This document shows, in pieces, positions 23,270 to 32,321 of a stretch of DNA of 64,000 nucleotides. Both the position numbers and the translations under genes were made by a program. The notes beneath the pieces are model-generated. The model searched no databases. It saw only the letters and a program-made list of their open reading frames with translations, and had not been told where the DNA came from. Source of the DNA: Tropicimonas sp. IMCC34043 (lineage in GTDB: Bacteria; Pseudomonadota; Alphaproteobacteria; Rhodobacterales; Rhodobacteraceae); the NCBI RefSeq assembly GCF_003390845.1, contig NZ_QMEK01000001.1, positions 868,001 through 932,000 of the forward strand, in the 5' to 3' direction. The stretch's first letter is position 1. Every line of letters begins with the position of its first letter.

Positions 23270-23553
23270 CCGGTATTCCCAGTTCAAAGCGCTTTAGCCA
23301 GTCGCGGGGAGGTACATGCCACGGCCTGAAGCGGGTTCCTATCGGTATCGTCCGAAAAATCGGAATTGTGGCGCGATGACGCCGGGTTTTGTCGCTTAGA
23401 GGTCCGAAACGGGAACGCTGGAGCGCCACGCCAGGCGCTGGCATCCGGATCCCGATCTCTTCCTACGTGATTTCACTGTCACTTGATCTTCATATATGAT
23501 GGAAAAACTCGCAGAGTCGCGCTGTTTCACGTTCGGGCAGGGAGATATTTTCG

Positions 23554-24462
23554 ATGCGTGACCGTCACGCCGGCCGTCATGTCGCCCGCGACATTACCTA
23601 CGCGACCAGCGTGCGGTCGCGGGGCGGCCGGGCCATCGTGCGCGTGCTCGAGAATGCGACCGGGCGGATCTCGCTGATCCGGCGCGCCGAGGGTTACGAG
23701 AGCGAGGTCGCCGCGGGCAAGGATTTCTGGGGCGTGATGGTGGCGCGCTATGGGCTCAGCCTCGACGTCGTCGGTGGCAGTATCGACAACATCCCGACCG
23801 AAGGGCCGTTGGTGATGATTGCCAACCACCCCTATGGCATCCTCGACGGGTTGATGATGGGCCATGTGCTGAGTGCCGTGCGCGGCGATTTCCGCATTCT
23901 CGCCAACAGCGTGTTCCGCCGGGCCGAGGACCTGAACCGGGTCATCCTGCCGATTTCCTTCGACGAATCGAAGGAGGCGATGCGCGAGAATCTGGCCACC
24001 CGCAAGGAGGCGCTGCGCTATCTGTCTGCTGGCGGCGCGATAGGGGTCTTTCCCGGCGGCACCGTTTCGACCTCGGCGCGTCCGCTGTCGCCGCCGATGG
24101 ACCCGGGCTGGCGGAGTTTTACCGCCAAGATGGTCGCGAAGTCGGTCGCCACGGTCGTTCCGATGTTCTTTGTCGGCCACAACAGCCGGTTGTTCCAGTT
24201 CGCCAGCCATCTGCATTCGACCCTGCGGCTGGCGCTGTTGATCAACGAATTCCGGCAGCGGGTGGACGAACCGGTGCGCGTGGTGATCGGCGAGCCGATT
24301 GACCGCGACAAGCTGGCCGCGCGCGCGGGCGATGCCCGGGCGATGATGGACTTCCTGCGGGCCGAGACATATGCGCTGTCCCCAAGACCTCTGAAGTCGC
24401 TCGATTACGGCTTCGAGTTCGAGGACAGGAAACGGGACGCAAAGGGGCACCGGATTTACTGA
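23554..24462 (+). CDS. Lysophospholipid acyltransferase family protein (PlsC-like)
   Basis: A 302-residue protein carrying the acyltransferase motif as NHPYGILDG (in place of NHX4D), then an Arg-rich motif II region ([17 protein letters not shown]), motif [14 protein letters not shown] and motif IV VVPMFF. It probably acylates a lysolipid or an ornithine-lipid-type acceptor at the inner membrane. Members of this subgroup are not always glycerophosphate enzymes, so the substrate is uncertain. AGGGAG precedes ATG 23554. The stop codon overlaps the murI start (TGATG), so the two are translated together. Confidence 0.85.
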   Translation: MRDRHAGRHVARDITYATSVRSRGGRAIVRVLENATGRISLIRRAEGYESEVAAGKDFWGVMVARYGLSLDVVGGSIDNIPTEGPLVMIANHPYGILDGLMMGHVLSAVRGDFRILANSVFRRAEDLNRVILPISFDESKEAMRENLATRKEALRYLSAGGAIGVFPGGTVSTSARPLSPPMDPGWRSFTAKMVAKSVATVVPMFFVGHNSRLFQFASHLHSTLRLALLINEFRQRVDEPVRVVIGEPIDRDKLAARAGDARAMMDFLRAETYALSPRPLKSLDYGFEFEDRKRDAKGHRIY

Positions 24463-25274
24463 TGTCGGTGGGAATCTTCGATAGCGGGCTGGGCGGCCTG
24501 ACGGTGCTGGACGCCGTAACCAAACGCCTGCCCGAGGTGCCGTTCGTCTATTTCGGCGACAATGCCCATACGCCCTATGGGGTGCGGACCTCGGACGACA
24601 TCTTCGGTCTGACCACGCGGTCGGTCGAGCGGATGTGGGAGGAAGGCTGCGATCTGGTGATCCTCGCCTGCAACACGGCAAGTGCCGCGGCGCTGCGTCG
24701 GATGCAGGAAAGCTGGGTGCCCCACGACAAGCGGGTGCTCGGGGTCTTCGTGCCGCTGATCGAGGCGCTGACCGAGCGGCAGTGGGGCGACAACTCCCCG
24801 CCGCGCGAGGTTGCGGTCAAGCATGTGGCGCTGTTTGCCACGCCGACAACCGTGGCGAGCCGCGCGTTCCAGCGCGAGTTGGCGTTTCGCGCCATCGGTG
24901 TCGATGTCGAGGCGCAGGCCTGCGGCGGCGTTGTCGATGCGATCGAGGAAGGCGACATGATCCTCGCCGAGGCGCTGGTGCGGTCGCATGTCGAGGCGCT
25001 GAAGCGCAAGATGCCCTCGCCCGAGGCGGCGATCCTTGGCTGCACCCATTATCCGCTGATGGAAGAGGTGTTTCAGGAAGCACTGGGGCCAGAGGTCGCG
25101 GTCTATTCCCAAGCCCGGCTGGTGGCCGACAGCCTGTCGGATTATCTGACACGCCACCCCGCCATGATCGGGACGGGCACCCGGCCCGCGTTCCTGACCA
25201 CAGGCAATCCGCGCAAGGTCTCGGACCGGGCGACCCAGTTCCTGCGCCGACGGATCGAGTTTACCGCGGCCTGA
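24462..25274 (+). CDS. murI: Glutamate racemase
   Basis: A 270-residue cofactor-free racemase that makes D-glutamate for peptidoglycan in the cytosol. The N-terminal [10 protein letters not shown] and GDNAHTPYG, and both catalytic cysteines, are present: C70 in ILACNTASA and C194 in LGCTHYPL. Length is normal. Its ATG overlaps the stop of the upstream acyltransferase by one base. Pairing of a lipid and a wall-precursor gene suggests joint envelope supply. Confidence 0.95.
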   Translation: MSVGIFDSGLGGLTVLDAVTKRLPEVPFVYFGDNAHTPYGVRTSDDIFGLTTRSVERMWEEGCDLVILACNTASAAALRRMQESWVPHDKRVLGVFVPLIEALTERQWGDNSPPREVAVKHVALFATPTTVASRAFQRELAFRAIGVDVEAQACGGVVDAIEEGDMILAEALVRSHVEALKRKMPSPEAAILGCTHYPLMEEVFQEALGPEVAVYSQARLVADSLSDYLTRHPAMIGTGTRPAFLTTGNPRKVSDRATQFLRRRIEFTAA

Positions 25275-25379
25275 GGGGCTTTCAGGGCGACCGTCCGTGA
25301 AGTCGCGGCACACCACCATCCGTTGACCCTGTCGGCGGTTGGCATTAGCCCATGCTAAACCTCGTCAACGGACTGATCC

Positions 25380-26408
25380 ATGACCCATTCGATCGCAATT
25401 CTCGGTGCCTCGGGCTATACCGGGGCCGAACTGATCCGCCTGATCGCCACCCACCCGGGCATCGAGGTGCGGGCGCTGTCTGCGGACCGAAAGGCGGGAA
25501 TGGCGATGGCCGAGGTGTTCCCGCATCTGCGGCATCTCGATCTTCCGGAACTGGTGCGGATCGAGGACATCAATTTCGACGGCATCGATCTGTGTTTCTG
25601 CGCCTTGCCCCATGCCACCAGCCAGGCGGTGATCTCCGAGTTGCCCGAGGATCTGAAGATCGTCGATCTGAGCGCCGATTTCCGGCTGCGCGACCCCAAG
25701 GTCTATGAAATCTGGTACGGCAAGCCGCATGCGGCGCCCGAGCTGCAAAAGCAGGCGGTCTATGGGCTGACCGAGTTCTACCGCGACGAAATCCGCGGCG
25801 CCCGGCTGGTCGCCGGAACCGGGTGCAACGCGGCCACAGGTCAGTTTTCGCTGATCCCGCTGATCCGGGCGGGCGTGATCGGGCTCGACGATATCATCAT
25901 CGACATGAAATGCGGGGTATCGGGGGCGGGCCGGTCGTTGAAGGAAAACCTGCTGCATGCCGAGTTGTCGGAGGGCTGGTACGCCTATGGCACCGGCGGC
26001 AGCCACCGGCACCTCGGCGAGTTCGACCAGGAGTTCTCGAAGGCGGCCGGGCGCGACGTTCGGGTGCAGTTCACGCCGCATCTGGTGCCCGGAAACCGCG
26101 GCATCTTTTCGTCGAGCTACCTCAGCGGCGATGCACGCGAGATCCACGATGTGCTGGTCGCGGCCTATGCCGACGAGCCCTTCATCGAAGTGCTGCCGGT
26201 TGGTGCCGTGCCGCAGACCAAGCATGTGCGCGGATCGAACTTCGTTCATGTCGGCGTGGTGGAAGAACGCGCCTCGCGTCGGGCGACCGTTTATGCCGTT
26301 CTCGATAATTTGACCAAGGGGTCTTCGGGTCAGGCGCTGCAGAATGCCAATCTGATGCTAGGAGAACCCGAGACGACGGGTCTGATGCTGGCGCCGCTGT
26401 ATCCGTGA
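25380..26408 (+). CDS. argC: N-acetyl-gamma-glutamyl-phosphate reductase
   Basis: The 342-residue NADPH enzyme makes N-acetylglutamate semialdehyde in arginine synthesis. The Rossmann start [17 protein letters not shown] and the catalytic cysteine C149 in [11 protein letters not shown] are present. [13 protein letters not shown] and the C-terminal [13 protein letters not shown] complete the family picture. Other arg genes are not near. It is 105 bases downstream of murI on the same strand and 58 bases upstream of ccmE. Confidence 0.95.
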   Translation: MTHSIAILGASGYTGAELIRLIATHPGIEVRALSADRKAGMAMAEVFPHLRHLDLPELVRIEDINFDGIDLCFCALPHATSQAVISELPEDLKIVDLSADFRLRDPKVYEIWYGKPHAAPELQKQAVYGLTEFYRDEIRGARLVAGTGCNAATGQFSLIPLIRAGVIGLDDIIIDMKCGVSGAGRSLKENLLHAELSEGWYAYGTGGSHRHLGEFDQEFSKAAGRDVRVQFTPHLVPGNRGIFSSSYLSGDAREIHDVLVAAYADEPFIEVLPVGAVPQTKHVRGSNFVHVGVVEERASRRATVYAVLDNLTKGSSGQALQNANLMLGEPETTGLMLAPLYP

Positions 26409-26466
26409 TGTTACATTTGGCTTTGTGAATGTTTCTCGGAGCGGTGGCGAGGGGGGAAAGACGACG

Positions 26467-26931
26467 ATGGCCGGAATGAAGGGACTTAAGAAGCGGCGGC
26501 GGGTACAGATCATCGTGCTGGCCTTCGTGGCGCTGGCGGGCAGCACGGCCCTGATCGGTTATGCAATGCGCGACGGGATCAACTATTTCCGCGCGCCCTC
26601 GGCCGTGGTTCAGGATCCGCCCTCACCGAACGAGACGTTCCGGATCGGCGGGTTGGTCGAGGACGGCAGTATCGTGCGCGGTCAGGGCAAGTCTGTGACA
26701 TTCGTTGTCACCGACGGCGGCGCCTCGGTTCCCGTCAGCTATACCGGCGTGCTGCCTGACCTGTTCGGCGAAGGCCAGGGCATGGTCGGGACCGGCCATC
26801 TGGTCGACGGGACGTTCATCGCGACCCAGATTCTCGCCAAGCACGACGAGACCTATATGCCCAAGGAAGTCATGGATGCGCTGAAGGAACAGGGTGTCTA
26901 TCGCGATCCGGCCGAGACGGGCGGCTCCTGA
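26467..26931 (+). CDS. ccmE: Cytochrome c maturation protein CcmE (haem chaperone)
   Basis: A 154-residue membrane-anchored periplasmic protein that holds haem covalently and passes it to CcmF. A single N-terminal helix (residues about 13-33) is followed by a beta-barrel OB fold. The haem-binding H126 with Y130 lies in LAKHDETYMPKEV, the HXXXY form. ATG 26467 is chosen; a second ATG nine bases later is possible. In many alphaproteobacteria ccmE directly precedes ccmF. Here 3.4 kb carrying pirin and a lysis-type operon lies between them. Confidence 0.94.
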   Translation: MAGMKGLKKRRRVQIIVLAFVALAGSTALIGYAMRDGINYFRAPSAVVQDPPSPNETFRIGGLVEDGSIVRGQGKSVTFVVTDGGASVPVSYTGVLPDLFGEGQGMVGTGHLVDGTFIATQILAKHDETYMPKEVMDALKEQGVYRDPAETGGS

Positions 26932-27035
26932 CTCGGACCTCTGTTCTTTGGCGCACCGATCCTGCGCCCTGATGCGAGTTTTGTGCAAGTGTGCCCAGGT
27001 CTATCTTGGGATCATGTCAACACAGGAGCGCGACA

Positions 27036-27974
27036 ATGAGCTGGAACCCCGCCCTTGATCCCGAAATCCCGGTCGGCGACGCTGTCGATGCGATCGAGAC
27101 CCTGATTGTTCCCCGGGCCCGCGACCTTGGCGGGTTCGAGGTACGGCGTGCGCTGCCGGCACCGAAACGCCAGATGGTCGGCCCCTTCATCTTCTTTGAC
27201 CAGATGGGTCCGGCAGAGTTTCTGACCGGGCAGGGGCTCGACGTGCGGCCGCACCCGCATGTGGGCCTCGCGACCGTGAGCTATCTTTACAGCGGACGGA
27301 TGCATCACCGCGACAGCCTGGGGGTCGATCAGTGGATCGAGCCCGGCGCCGTCAACCTGATGACCGCCGGCCATGGCGTGACCCATTCCGAACGCACCGA
27401 CGGCGAGATGCGCACCCGGCCCTCGGGCCTGTTCGGGATCCAGACGTGGCTCGCGCTGCCCGAGGAAGCCGAGGACAAGCCCGCGGATTTCGTCCATGTC
27501 GGCAAGGCCGAATTGCCGCTGCTGGAAGGCGAGGGCAAGGAGGTGCGGCTGATTCTGGGCGATGCCTGGGGCGAGCGGGCGCCGGTCCCGACCAGTTCCG
27601 AGATGTTCTATGCCGATGCGGTGCTGCAGCCCGGTGCGTCGATCCCGCTGCCCGACAATCACGAGGATCGCGGCGTCTATGTGGTGTCGGGCGAGGTCGC
27701 GGTCGCGGGCGAGACCCATGCCGCCGGCCGGATGATGGTGTTCCGCCCAGGCGACCGTGTGTCGCTGAAGGCGGGGCCACAGGGCGCGCGGCTGATGCTG
27801 CTTGGCGGCGCGACGATGGGTGGGCCGCGCTATATCTGGTGGAATTTTGTCGCCTCTTCGAAGGAACGTATCGAGGCCGCCAAGGAAGCCTGGCGGGCTG
27901 GCGACTGGGAGCATGGGCGCTTTCAGCTTCCGCCGGGCGACAACGCGGAGTTCATTCCGCTTCCCGACCGCTGA
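27036..27974 (+). CDS. Pirin family protein
   Basis: A 312-residue bicupin. The N-terminal cupin metal-binding motif is present (RPHPHVGLATVSYLYSG with a following HRDSLG and GHGVTHSE), which in pirins and YhaK-type proteins binds Fe or another metal. The second cupin (residues about 190-270) has few metal ligands. Bacterial pirins include quercetin 2,3-dioxygenases and regulators; which applies here cannot be told. AGGAG places the start at ATG 27036. A perfect hairpin follows the stop. Confidence 0.92.
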   Translation: MSWNPALDPEIPVGDAVDAIETLIVPRARDLGGFEVRRALPAPKRQMVGPFIFFDQMGPAEFLTGQGLDVRPHPHVGLATVSYLYSGRMHHRDSLGVDQWIEPGAVNLMTAGHGVTHSERTDGEMRTRPSGLFGIQTWLALPEEAEDKPADFVHVGKAELPLLEGEGKEVRLILGDAWGERAPVPTSSEMFYADAVLQPGASIPLPDNHEDRGVYVVSGEVAVAGETHAAGRMMVFRPGDRVSLKAGPQGARLMLLGGATMGGPRYIWWNFVASSKERIEAAKEAWRAGDWEHGRFQLPPGDNAEFIPLPDR

Positions 27975-27979
27975 GACCA

Positions 27980-28002
27980 CTGGCCGGGACCATCCCGGCC
28001 AG
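27980..28002 (+). terminator. Hairpin after the pirin gene, possible terminator
   Basis: A perfect 10-bp stem (CTGGCCGGGA, loop CCA, TCCCGGCCAG) lies six bases after the pirin stop. There is no U-run, so termination would need Rho or the hairpin may only protect the mRNA end. The remaining bases to 28224 hold no convincing gene. Confidence 0.5.
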
Positions 28003-28224
28003 GCGGCATCTGAGAGCCATCCATTCTGACAGGGATAGGGCGCGCCGGGGATGGTGCGCTCGCTGCTGTCCTTGCTGCCAGGGCTGTCGTTCGGCTGTTC
28101 AATCGGGCTGCGCAGGCACGTTCGCCAAGCGCTGCCCGCTGCCCGGGGCGCGCGCCCTGCTTTACCTTCCTTAAACCATTTCGCGGAGCCTTCCGGACGG
28201 GATTTTGACCGGAGGATTGGCTCC

Positions 28225-28836
28225 ATGAAGGACATTCAAACGATCGCGCGCGAGATCATTGCGCGCGAGGGCGGCTATGTGAACGACCCCGACGACCCCG
28301 GGGGGGCGACCAAATACGGGGTGACGCTGGAGACGCTGCGGCGTCTCGGCGTGGATCTGGACGGCGACGGAAAGATCACCGCCGAGGATGTGAAGCGGCT
28401 GGACCGCGGGCGGGCCGAAAAGATCTTTGTCGACCATTATTTCCGGGCGCCGCGGATCGACGCCCTGCCAGAGCCGCTGCAACCGAGCGTTTTTGACATG
28501 TATGTCAACGCCGGCACCAATGCGGTGAAGGTGCTGCAGCGGTTGCTGGGCCAGATGGGCGAGGCGGTTGCGGTCGACGGGGTGATCGGGCCGCAGACGG
28601 TGGCCGCCGTTGCCCGTGTCGCGGGCCGCGCGCCGGATCTTCTGGCCGATGCCTACGGGATCGAGCGCCGAAATTACTACTACGCGCTGGCCGACCGGCG
28701 CCCGGCCAGCCGCAAGTACGCCCGTCGCCGCGATGGCGGCAAGGGCGGCTGGATCGTTCGGGCGGAGGAGTTCATTTCGCCGCGGTTTCACCTGACGGAG
28801 GCCCAGCATCGGGCCCGGGTGGCGGCATGGGCGTGA
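28225..28836 (+). CDS. Holin-associated N-acetylmuramidase (glycoside hydrolase 108 endolysin)
   Basis: A 203-residue muramidase without a signal peptide, as expected for an endolysin that needs a holin. Residues 1-90 are the GH108 domain with catalytic glutamate E15 in AREGGYVND and the DPGGATKYGVT signature. Residues about 100-200 are the peptidoglycan-binding domain found with it (DGVIGPQTVAAV). GGAGG at about 28211 sets the ATG. It is the first of five overlapping genes. The same endolysin plus 3TM-holin pair is used in Rhodobacter capsulatus to release gene transfer agent particles (known for rcc00555/rcc00556, from memory), so a similar role is likely, though not shown here. No phage structural gene is nearby. 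Confidence 0.9.
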   Translation: MKDIQTIAREIIAREGGYVNDPDDPGGATKYGVTLETLRRLGVDLDGDGKITAEDVKRLDRGRAEKIFVDHYFRAPRIDALPEPLQPSVFDMYVNAGTNAVKVLQRLLGQMGEAVAVDGVIGPQTVAAVARVAGRAPDLLADAYGIERRNYYYALADRRPASRKYARRRDGGKGGWIVRAEEFISPRFHLTEAQHRARVAAWA

Positions 28837-29423
28837 TCGGTCAGATCGTCTCGACCCTGTTCGGCCCGGGGCGAAATGCTGTGGTCGAAGCGGTGGAGGT
28901 GTTTCGCGAGAACACCGAAAAGGGCGCCGAGCGCGACCATGCAAGGGCGGCGGCGGCGCTGACCCAGTTCTCGGCCGAATTCGCCGGATCGCGTCCATCG
29001 GCCTTTGACCGCCTCATTGACGGGCTGAACCGGATCCCGCGGCCGGCAATGGCGCTTGGCACACTGGCGCTGTTTGTCGCGGCGATGGTCGATCCGATCT
29101 GGTTCGCCTCGCGGATGCAGGGCATCGCGCTGGTGCCCGAACCGATGTGGTGGCTGCTGGGGGCGATCGTCGGGTTCTATTTCGGCGCGCGCCACCAGGC
29201 CAAGGGGCAGGAGTTCCAGCGCTCGATTGCGACAACGCTTGCCCGCGCCGGCGAGGTGACCGAGGGGATCGCCGCGCTGCAGGCGCTGGAAAGCGGATCG
29301 GGCGGGCGGCCCGATGCCGCAGCGGTCGCCGAGGCCGATGGGACCAGCCGCTCTGCCCGGCCCGAGGCCCCCGGGATCGGTGACAATCCGGCGCTGGTCG
29401 AATGGAGGCAGGCGCGTGCCTGA
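28827..29423 (+). CDS. Holin of the gene-transfer-agent release type (3TM holin family)
   Basis: A 198-residue protein beginning MGVIGQIVSTLFGPGRNAV. Two clear membrane helices lie at about 73-90 and 110-127 (MALGTLALFVAAMVDPIWFA and WWLLGAIVGFYFGARHQAKG), with an amphipathic N-terminal helix that may count as the third. This fits the GTA_holin_3TM family. It should form membrane lesions that let the upstream muramidase reach the wall. The start overlaps the endolysin stop by 10 bases; a GTG two codons in is an alternative. The last 60 residues are Ala/Glu-rich and probably cytosolic. Confidence 0.9.
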   Translation: MGVIGQIVSTLFGPGRNAVVEAVEVFRENTEKGAERDHARAAAALTQFSAEFAGSRPSAFDRLIDGLNRIPRPAMALGTLALFVAAMVDPIWFASRMQGIALVPEPMWWLLGAIVGFYFGARHQAKGQEFQRSIATTLARAGEVTEGIAALQALESGSGGRPDAAAVAEADGTSRSARPEAPGIGDNPALVEWRQARA

Positions 29424-29625
29424 GAATTTCTGGCTCACCCTCGTCTCGGAGCACGGGCCCTGGGTGGTCCTGACCTTCTATCTGCTGTTCCGGGACCATC
29501 AGAAGGACGAGGCGACCCGGATCATCCTGAACCGCAATACCGAGATCATCGTCGAGATCACCACGATGATCCGCGAACGCCTGCCGCGCGACCGCGCCTG
29601 GGGCGGGGGAGAGAGACGATTTTGA
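29416..29625 (+). CDS. Small single-helix membrane protein, BhlA/UviB-like shape
   Basis: A 69-residue protein starting at GTG 29416, with GGAGG seven bases upstream inside the holin gene and an 8-base overlap with the holin stop. It has one hydrophobic helix (about residues 7-25, LVSEHGPWVVLTFYLLF). A charged amphipathic helix with many Asp, Glu, Arg and Thr follows (RDHQKDEATRIILNR and on). This topology, a short outside N-terminus, one helix and a polar helix, is that of BhlA/UviB holin-like bacteriocin peptides. Its place right behind a holin supports a second-holin or antiholin role. This is inference; I have no alignment. Confidence 0.65.
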   Translation: MPENFWLTLVSEHGPWVVLTFYLLFRDHQKDEATRIILNRNTEIIVEITTMIRERLPRDRAWGGGERRF

Positions 29626-30047
29626 GACAGGCATTGACCATCCATGTCGTGGTTCTGGCCGCGATGCACAGCGCCTTTCTGGTTCAGGGATATGACGGGG
29701 CTGCCGGGATCCTCTATGGCGCGCTGACCATCATGGGCGTGATGATTGCGGCGACCTTTCTTTGGCTCTGGGCCATGAAGATGTCACCCTTGGCGCTGGG
29801 GCTGGCGTTCGCCTGGGCGGGGGCGGCGATGGTGGCGGGCTGGTGGTGGCTGTTCAGCCTGCTCGACGCCCCCGAACGGATGCTGCGCAGCGAGGCGCTG
29901 CTGGTGCTGGCGGCCCTGTTGATGACGGGAGCCGTGTTGCACATGCAGGTGCTCGGCGGGACCTTCGGCTTTCGCGGCCGCGCTTATCTGGCGCCGGTGG
30001 TGGCCGCGGTGATCGTCTCGGCGCTTGTGCTGGCGCTGGTCGGGTGA
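29622..30047 (+). CDS. Unknown polytopic membrane protein in the lysis operon
   Basis: A 141-residue protein with about five hydrophobic segments (residues 5-22, 29-52, 57-81, 91-113 and 121-141) and very short loops. I recognise no family. The start is TTG at 29622 overlapping the upstream stop (TTGA), with GGGGGAGAGAG just before it. Start overlap and shared strand tie it to the holin operon. A Trp run (GWWWLF, near 74-79) and scattered Met are the only distinctive marks. It could modulate the holin or simply travel with it. Confidence 0.6.
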   Translation: MRQALTIHVVVLAAMHSAFLVQGYDGAAGILYGALTIMGVMIAATFLWLWAMKMSPLALGLAFAWAGAAMVAGWWWLFSLLDAPERMLRSEALLVLAALLMTGAVLHMQVLGGTFGFRGRAYLAPVVAAVIVSALVLALVG

Positions 30048-30229
30048 GGCGGGGGATGGGACTTTCGTGTGCGGCCGCTCTGGTCCGGTGGCTGCTGGCG
30101 CAGGCACCGGCGCTGCGCCGGGGCTGGCGTGGTCTGCTGCTCGGGCGTGAATTCGCCCGCAGCCTCGAACGCCATCGCGAGGCGGCAGATTGCCTCGACC
30201 GGACGCTGAAGGAGATGCTGGGGCGCTGA
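30044..30229 (+). CDS. Small basic protein at the end of the lysis operon, unknown
   Basis: A 61-residue reading frame whose GTG overlaps the upstream TGA (GTGA); an internal ATG at 30056 would give 57 residues. The composition is Leu, Arg and Ala-rich with a C-terminal amphipathic helix (EFARSLERHREAADCLDRTL). Codons end mostly in G or C like neighbouring real genes. I recognise no family. It may bind the membrane or DNA, but nothing proves a function. It is the fifth and last member of the overlapping set. Confidence 0.5.
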   Translation: MRRGMGLSCAAALVRWLLAQAPALRRGWRGLLLGREFARSLERHREAADCLDRTLKEMLGR

Positions 30230-30231
30230 GC

Positions 30232-30257
30232 CGCCGCCCCGGCGCGCCGGGGCGGCG
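30232..30257. terminator. 26-bp perfect GC palindrome after the lysis operon
   Basis: Bases 30232-30257 are a perfect inverted repeat of two 13-base arms with no spacer (CGCCGCCCCGGCG and its complement), three bases after the last stop codon. A second 7-bp hairpin (CGGGCTC/GAGCCCG) follows at 30261-30284. There is no U-run. It may end transcription of the lysis operon before ccmF or stabilise the mRNA. Confidence 0.55.
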
Positions 30258-30335
30258 CCACGGGCTCGCAGCTTCGTGAGCCCGCGACCTTTCGGCCCCG
30301 TTGCCCGCGAACGGGGGCTGCAGTAGTGTCCGGGC

Positions 30336-32321
30336 ATGATCGCAGAACTCGGCCATTTCGCCCTTATCCTCGCCGGGCTTGTCGCCCTCGTGCAGATGAT
30401 CGTGCCGTTGATCGGTGCGCACCGGCTATGGCCGGGGTGGATGGCCGTGGCGGTGCCGGCGGCGATCCTGCAGTTTGCCCTCGTCGCAACGGCCTTCGGG
30501 GCGCTGACCTATTCCTTCGTGACCTCGGACTTTTCGCTGCGGCTCGTGGTGCTGAATTCGCACACGGCAAAGCCCATGCTTTACAAGGTGGCAGGGGTCT
30601 GGGGAAACCACGAAGGCTCGATGTTGCTGTGGGTACTGATCCTGTCGATGTTCGGCGCGGCGGCGGCGGCCTTCGGGCGGAACCTGCGGCCCTCGTTCAA
30701 GGCGCGGGTGCTGGCGGTGCAGGCCTCGATCGGGGTCGCGTTCTATGGCTTCATCCTGTTCACCTCGAACCCGTTCTGGCGACTGGCGACGCCGCCGATG
30801 AACGGCGAGGATCTGAACCCGCTGCTGCAGGACCCCGGGCTCGCCTTTCACCCTCCCTTCCTCTACCTCGGCTATGTCGGGCTTTCGATGGCCTTCTCCT
30901 TTGCCATGGCGGCGCTGATCGAGGGCCGCGTCGACGCCGCCTGGGGCCGTTGGGTGCGACCCTGGACGCTGGCTGCCTGGGTCTTCCTGACCATCGGTAT
31001 CGCGCTTGGCTCCTGGTGGGCCTATTACGAGCTGGGCTGGGGCGGCTTCTGGTTCTGGGATCCGGTCGAGAATGCCTCGTTCATGCCCTGGCTGCTGGCA
31101 ACCGCGCTGGTCCATTCGGCGGTCGTGGTGGAAAAGCGCGAGGCGCTGAAAAGCTGGACCATCCTTCTGGCAATCATGGGCTTCGGGTTTTCCTGGATCG
31201 GCACGTTCCTGGTGCGCTCGGGTGTCATCACCTCGGTGCATGCCTTTGCCAACGATCCCGAGCGCGGGATCTATATCCTCGCGATGCTGGCGGTCTTCAT
31301 GGGCGGCGCACTGACGCTGTTTGCGGCGCGTTCGGGCGCGATGCAGGCTAAGGGCATTTTCGGGATTGTCAGCCGCGAAAGCGCGCTCGTCGTCAACAAC
31401 ATCCTGCTGGCCGTCTCGGCCTTTGTCGTCTTCTTCGGCACGGTCTGGCCGCTGGCCGCCGAGATCTTCTTTGGCCGCAAGCTGAGCGTTGGTGCGCCTT
31501 ATTTCGACGCGGCCTTTACCCCCTTCATGGTGGCGCTGGCGGCAATCCTGCCGATCGGGGCCATGCTGCCCTGGAAACGGGGCAGTATCGCGCGCACCAT
31601 GCAGCCGCTTTGGGGCGTGCTGGCGCTGAGCATGTCGGGCGGCGCGCTGGTCTGGGTGTTGCAGACCGGCGGCTCGATGCTGGCGCCTATGGGCTTTATC
31701 CTCGCGACCTGGGTGATTGGCGGTTCGCTGGTCGACCTCTGGTCGCGCACCGGTCGCAGCGGCGGGGCGGCCAGCCGGATCAGACGGCTGCGCAACCTGC
31801 CGGGCGCCGACTGGGGCAAGGCGATTGCGCATTCGGGTCTGGCGGTCGCCGTGATCGGGATCGCGGCAATGACATCCTGGCAGACCGAGGACATTCGTGT
31901 CGTTCAGGTGGGTGAGCGGTTTTCTCATGCCGGTTACGAGATCGAGCTGCAGGATGTGAATCAGGTGCAGGGGCCGAACTATTCCTCGACCATGGCCACC
32001 ATGGCGGTCTATCGCGACGGTCGCGAGATCGCCTTGATGCACCCCGAGAAGCGGGTCTATCCGGTGGCACAGATGCCGACGACCGAGGCGGCAATCGACA
32101 ACGGCATCTTCCGCGACATCTATCTGGTGATCGGCGATCCGCAGGATGGCGGCGGCTGGGCTGTCAGGACCTATATCAAGCCGCTGGCGAACTGGATCTG
32201 GTCGGGATGTATCATCATGGCGATTGGCGGTCTGTTCTCGTTGTCTGACCGGCGCTATCGCGTCGCGGCAGGCGCACGGCGGCAACGCACGGCGCCCTCG
32301 GCCGGGGTGCCCGCAGAATGA
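30336..32321 (+). CDS. ccmF: Cytochrome c haem lyase subunit CcmF
   Basis: A 661-residue inner-membrane protein with about 15 helices. It takes haem from CcmE and joins it to apocytochrome c together with CcmH. The tryptophan-rich WWD domain is clear (GWGGFWFWDPVENASFMPWL near 230-250). Conserved histidines (NHEGSMLLW, AFHPPFLYLG, VRSGVITSVHAFAN) fit the haem-b and haem-from-CcmE sites. A periplasmic domain lies before the last helix. It overlaps ccmH by four bases (ATGA). No ccmI follows; the next gene is an enoyl-CoA hydratase. Confidence 0.96.
   Translation: MIAELGHFALILAGLVALVQMIVPLIGAHRLWPGWMAVAVPAAILQFALVATAFGALTYSFVTSDFSLRLVVLNSHTAKPMLYKVAGVWGNHEGSMLLWVLILSMFGAAAAAFGRNLRPSFKARVLAVQASIGVAFYGFILFTSNPFWRLATPPMNGEDLNPLLQDPGLAFHPPFLYLGYVGLSMAFSFAMAALIEGRVDAAWGRWVRPWTLAAWVFLTIGIALGSWWAYYELGWGGFWFWDPVENASFMPWLLATALVHSAVVVEKREALKSWTILLAIMGFGFSWIGTFLVRSGVITSVHAFANDPERGIYILAMLAVFMGGALTLFAARSGAMQAKGIFGIVSRESALVVNNILLAVSAFVVFFGTVWPLAAEIFFGRKLSVGAPYFDAAFTPFMVALAAILPIGAMLPWKRGSIARTMQPLWGVLALSMSGGALVWVLQTGGSMLAPMGFILATWVIGGSLVDLWSRTGRSGGAASRIRRLRNLPGADWGKAIAHSGLAVAVIGIAAMTSWQTEDIRVVQVGERFSHAGYEIELQDVNQVQGPNYSSTMATMAVYRDGREIALMHPEKRVYPVAQMPTTEAAIDNGIFRDIYLVIGDPQDGGGWAVRTYIKPLANWIWSGCIIMAIGGLFSLSDRRYRVAAGARRQRTAPSAGVPAE

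Noticed and set aside
28225-29423. A prophage remnant
   Set aside because: There is no integrase, repressor, capsid, portal or tail gene within the window and no att-like repeats; the pair fits a GTA release function better.
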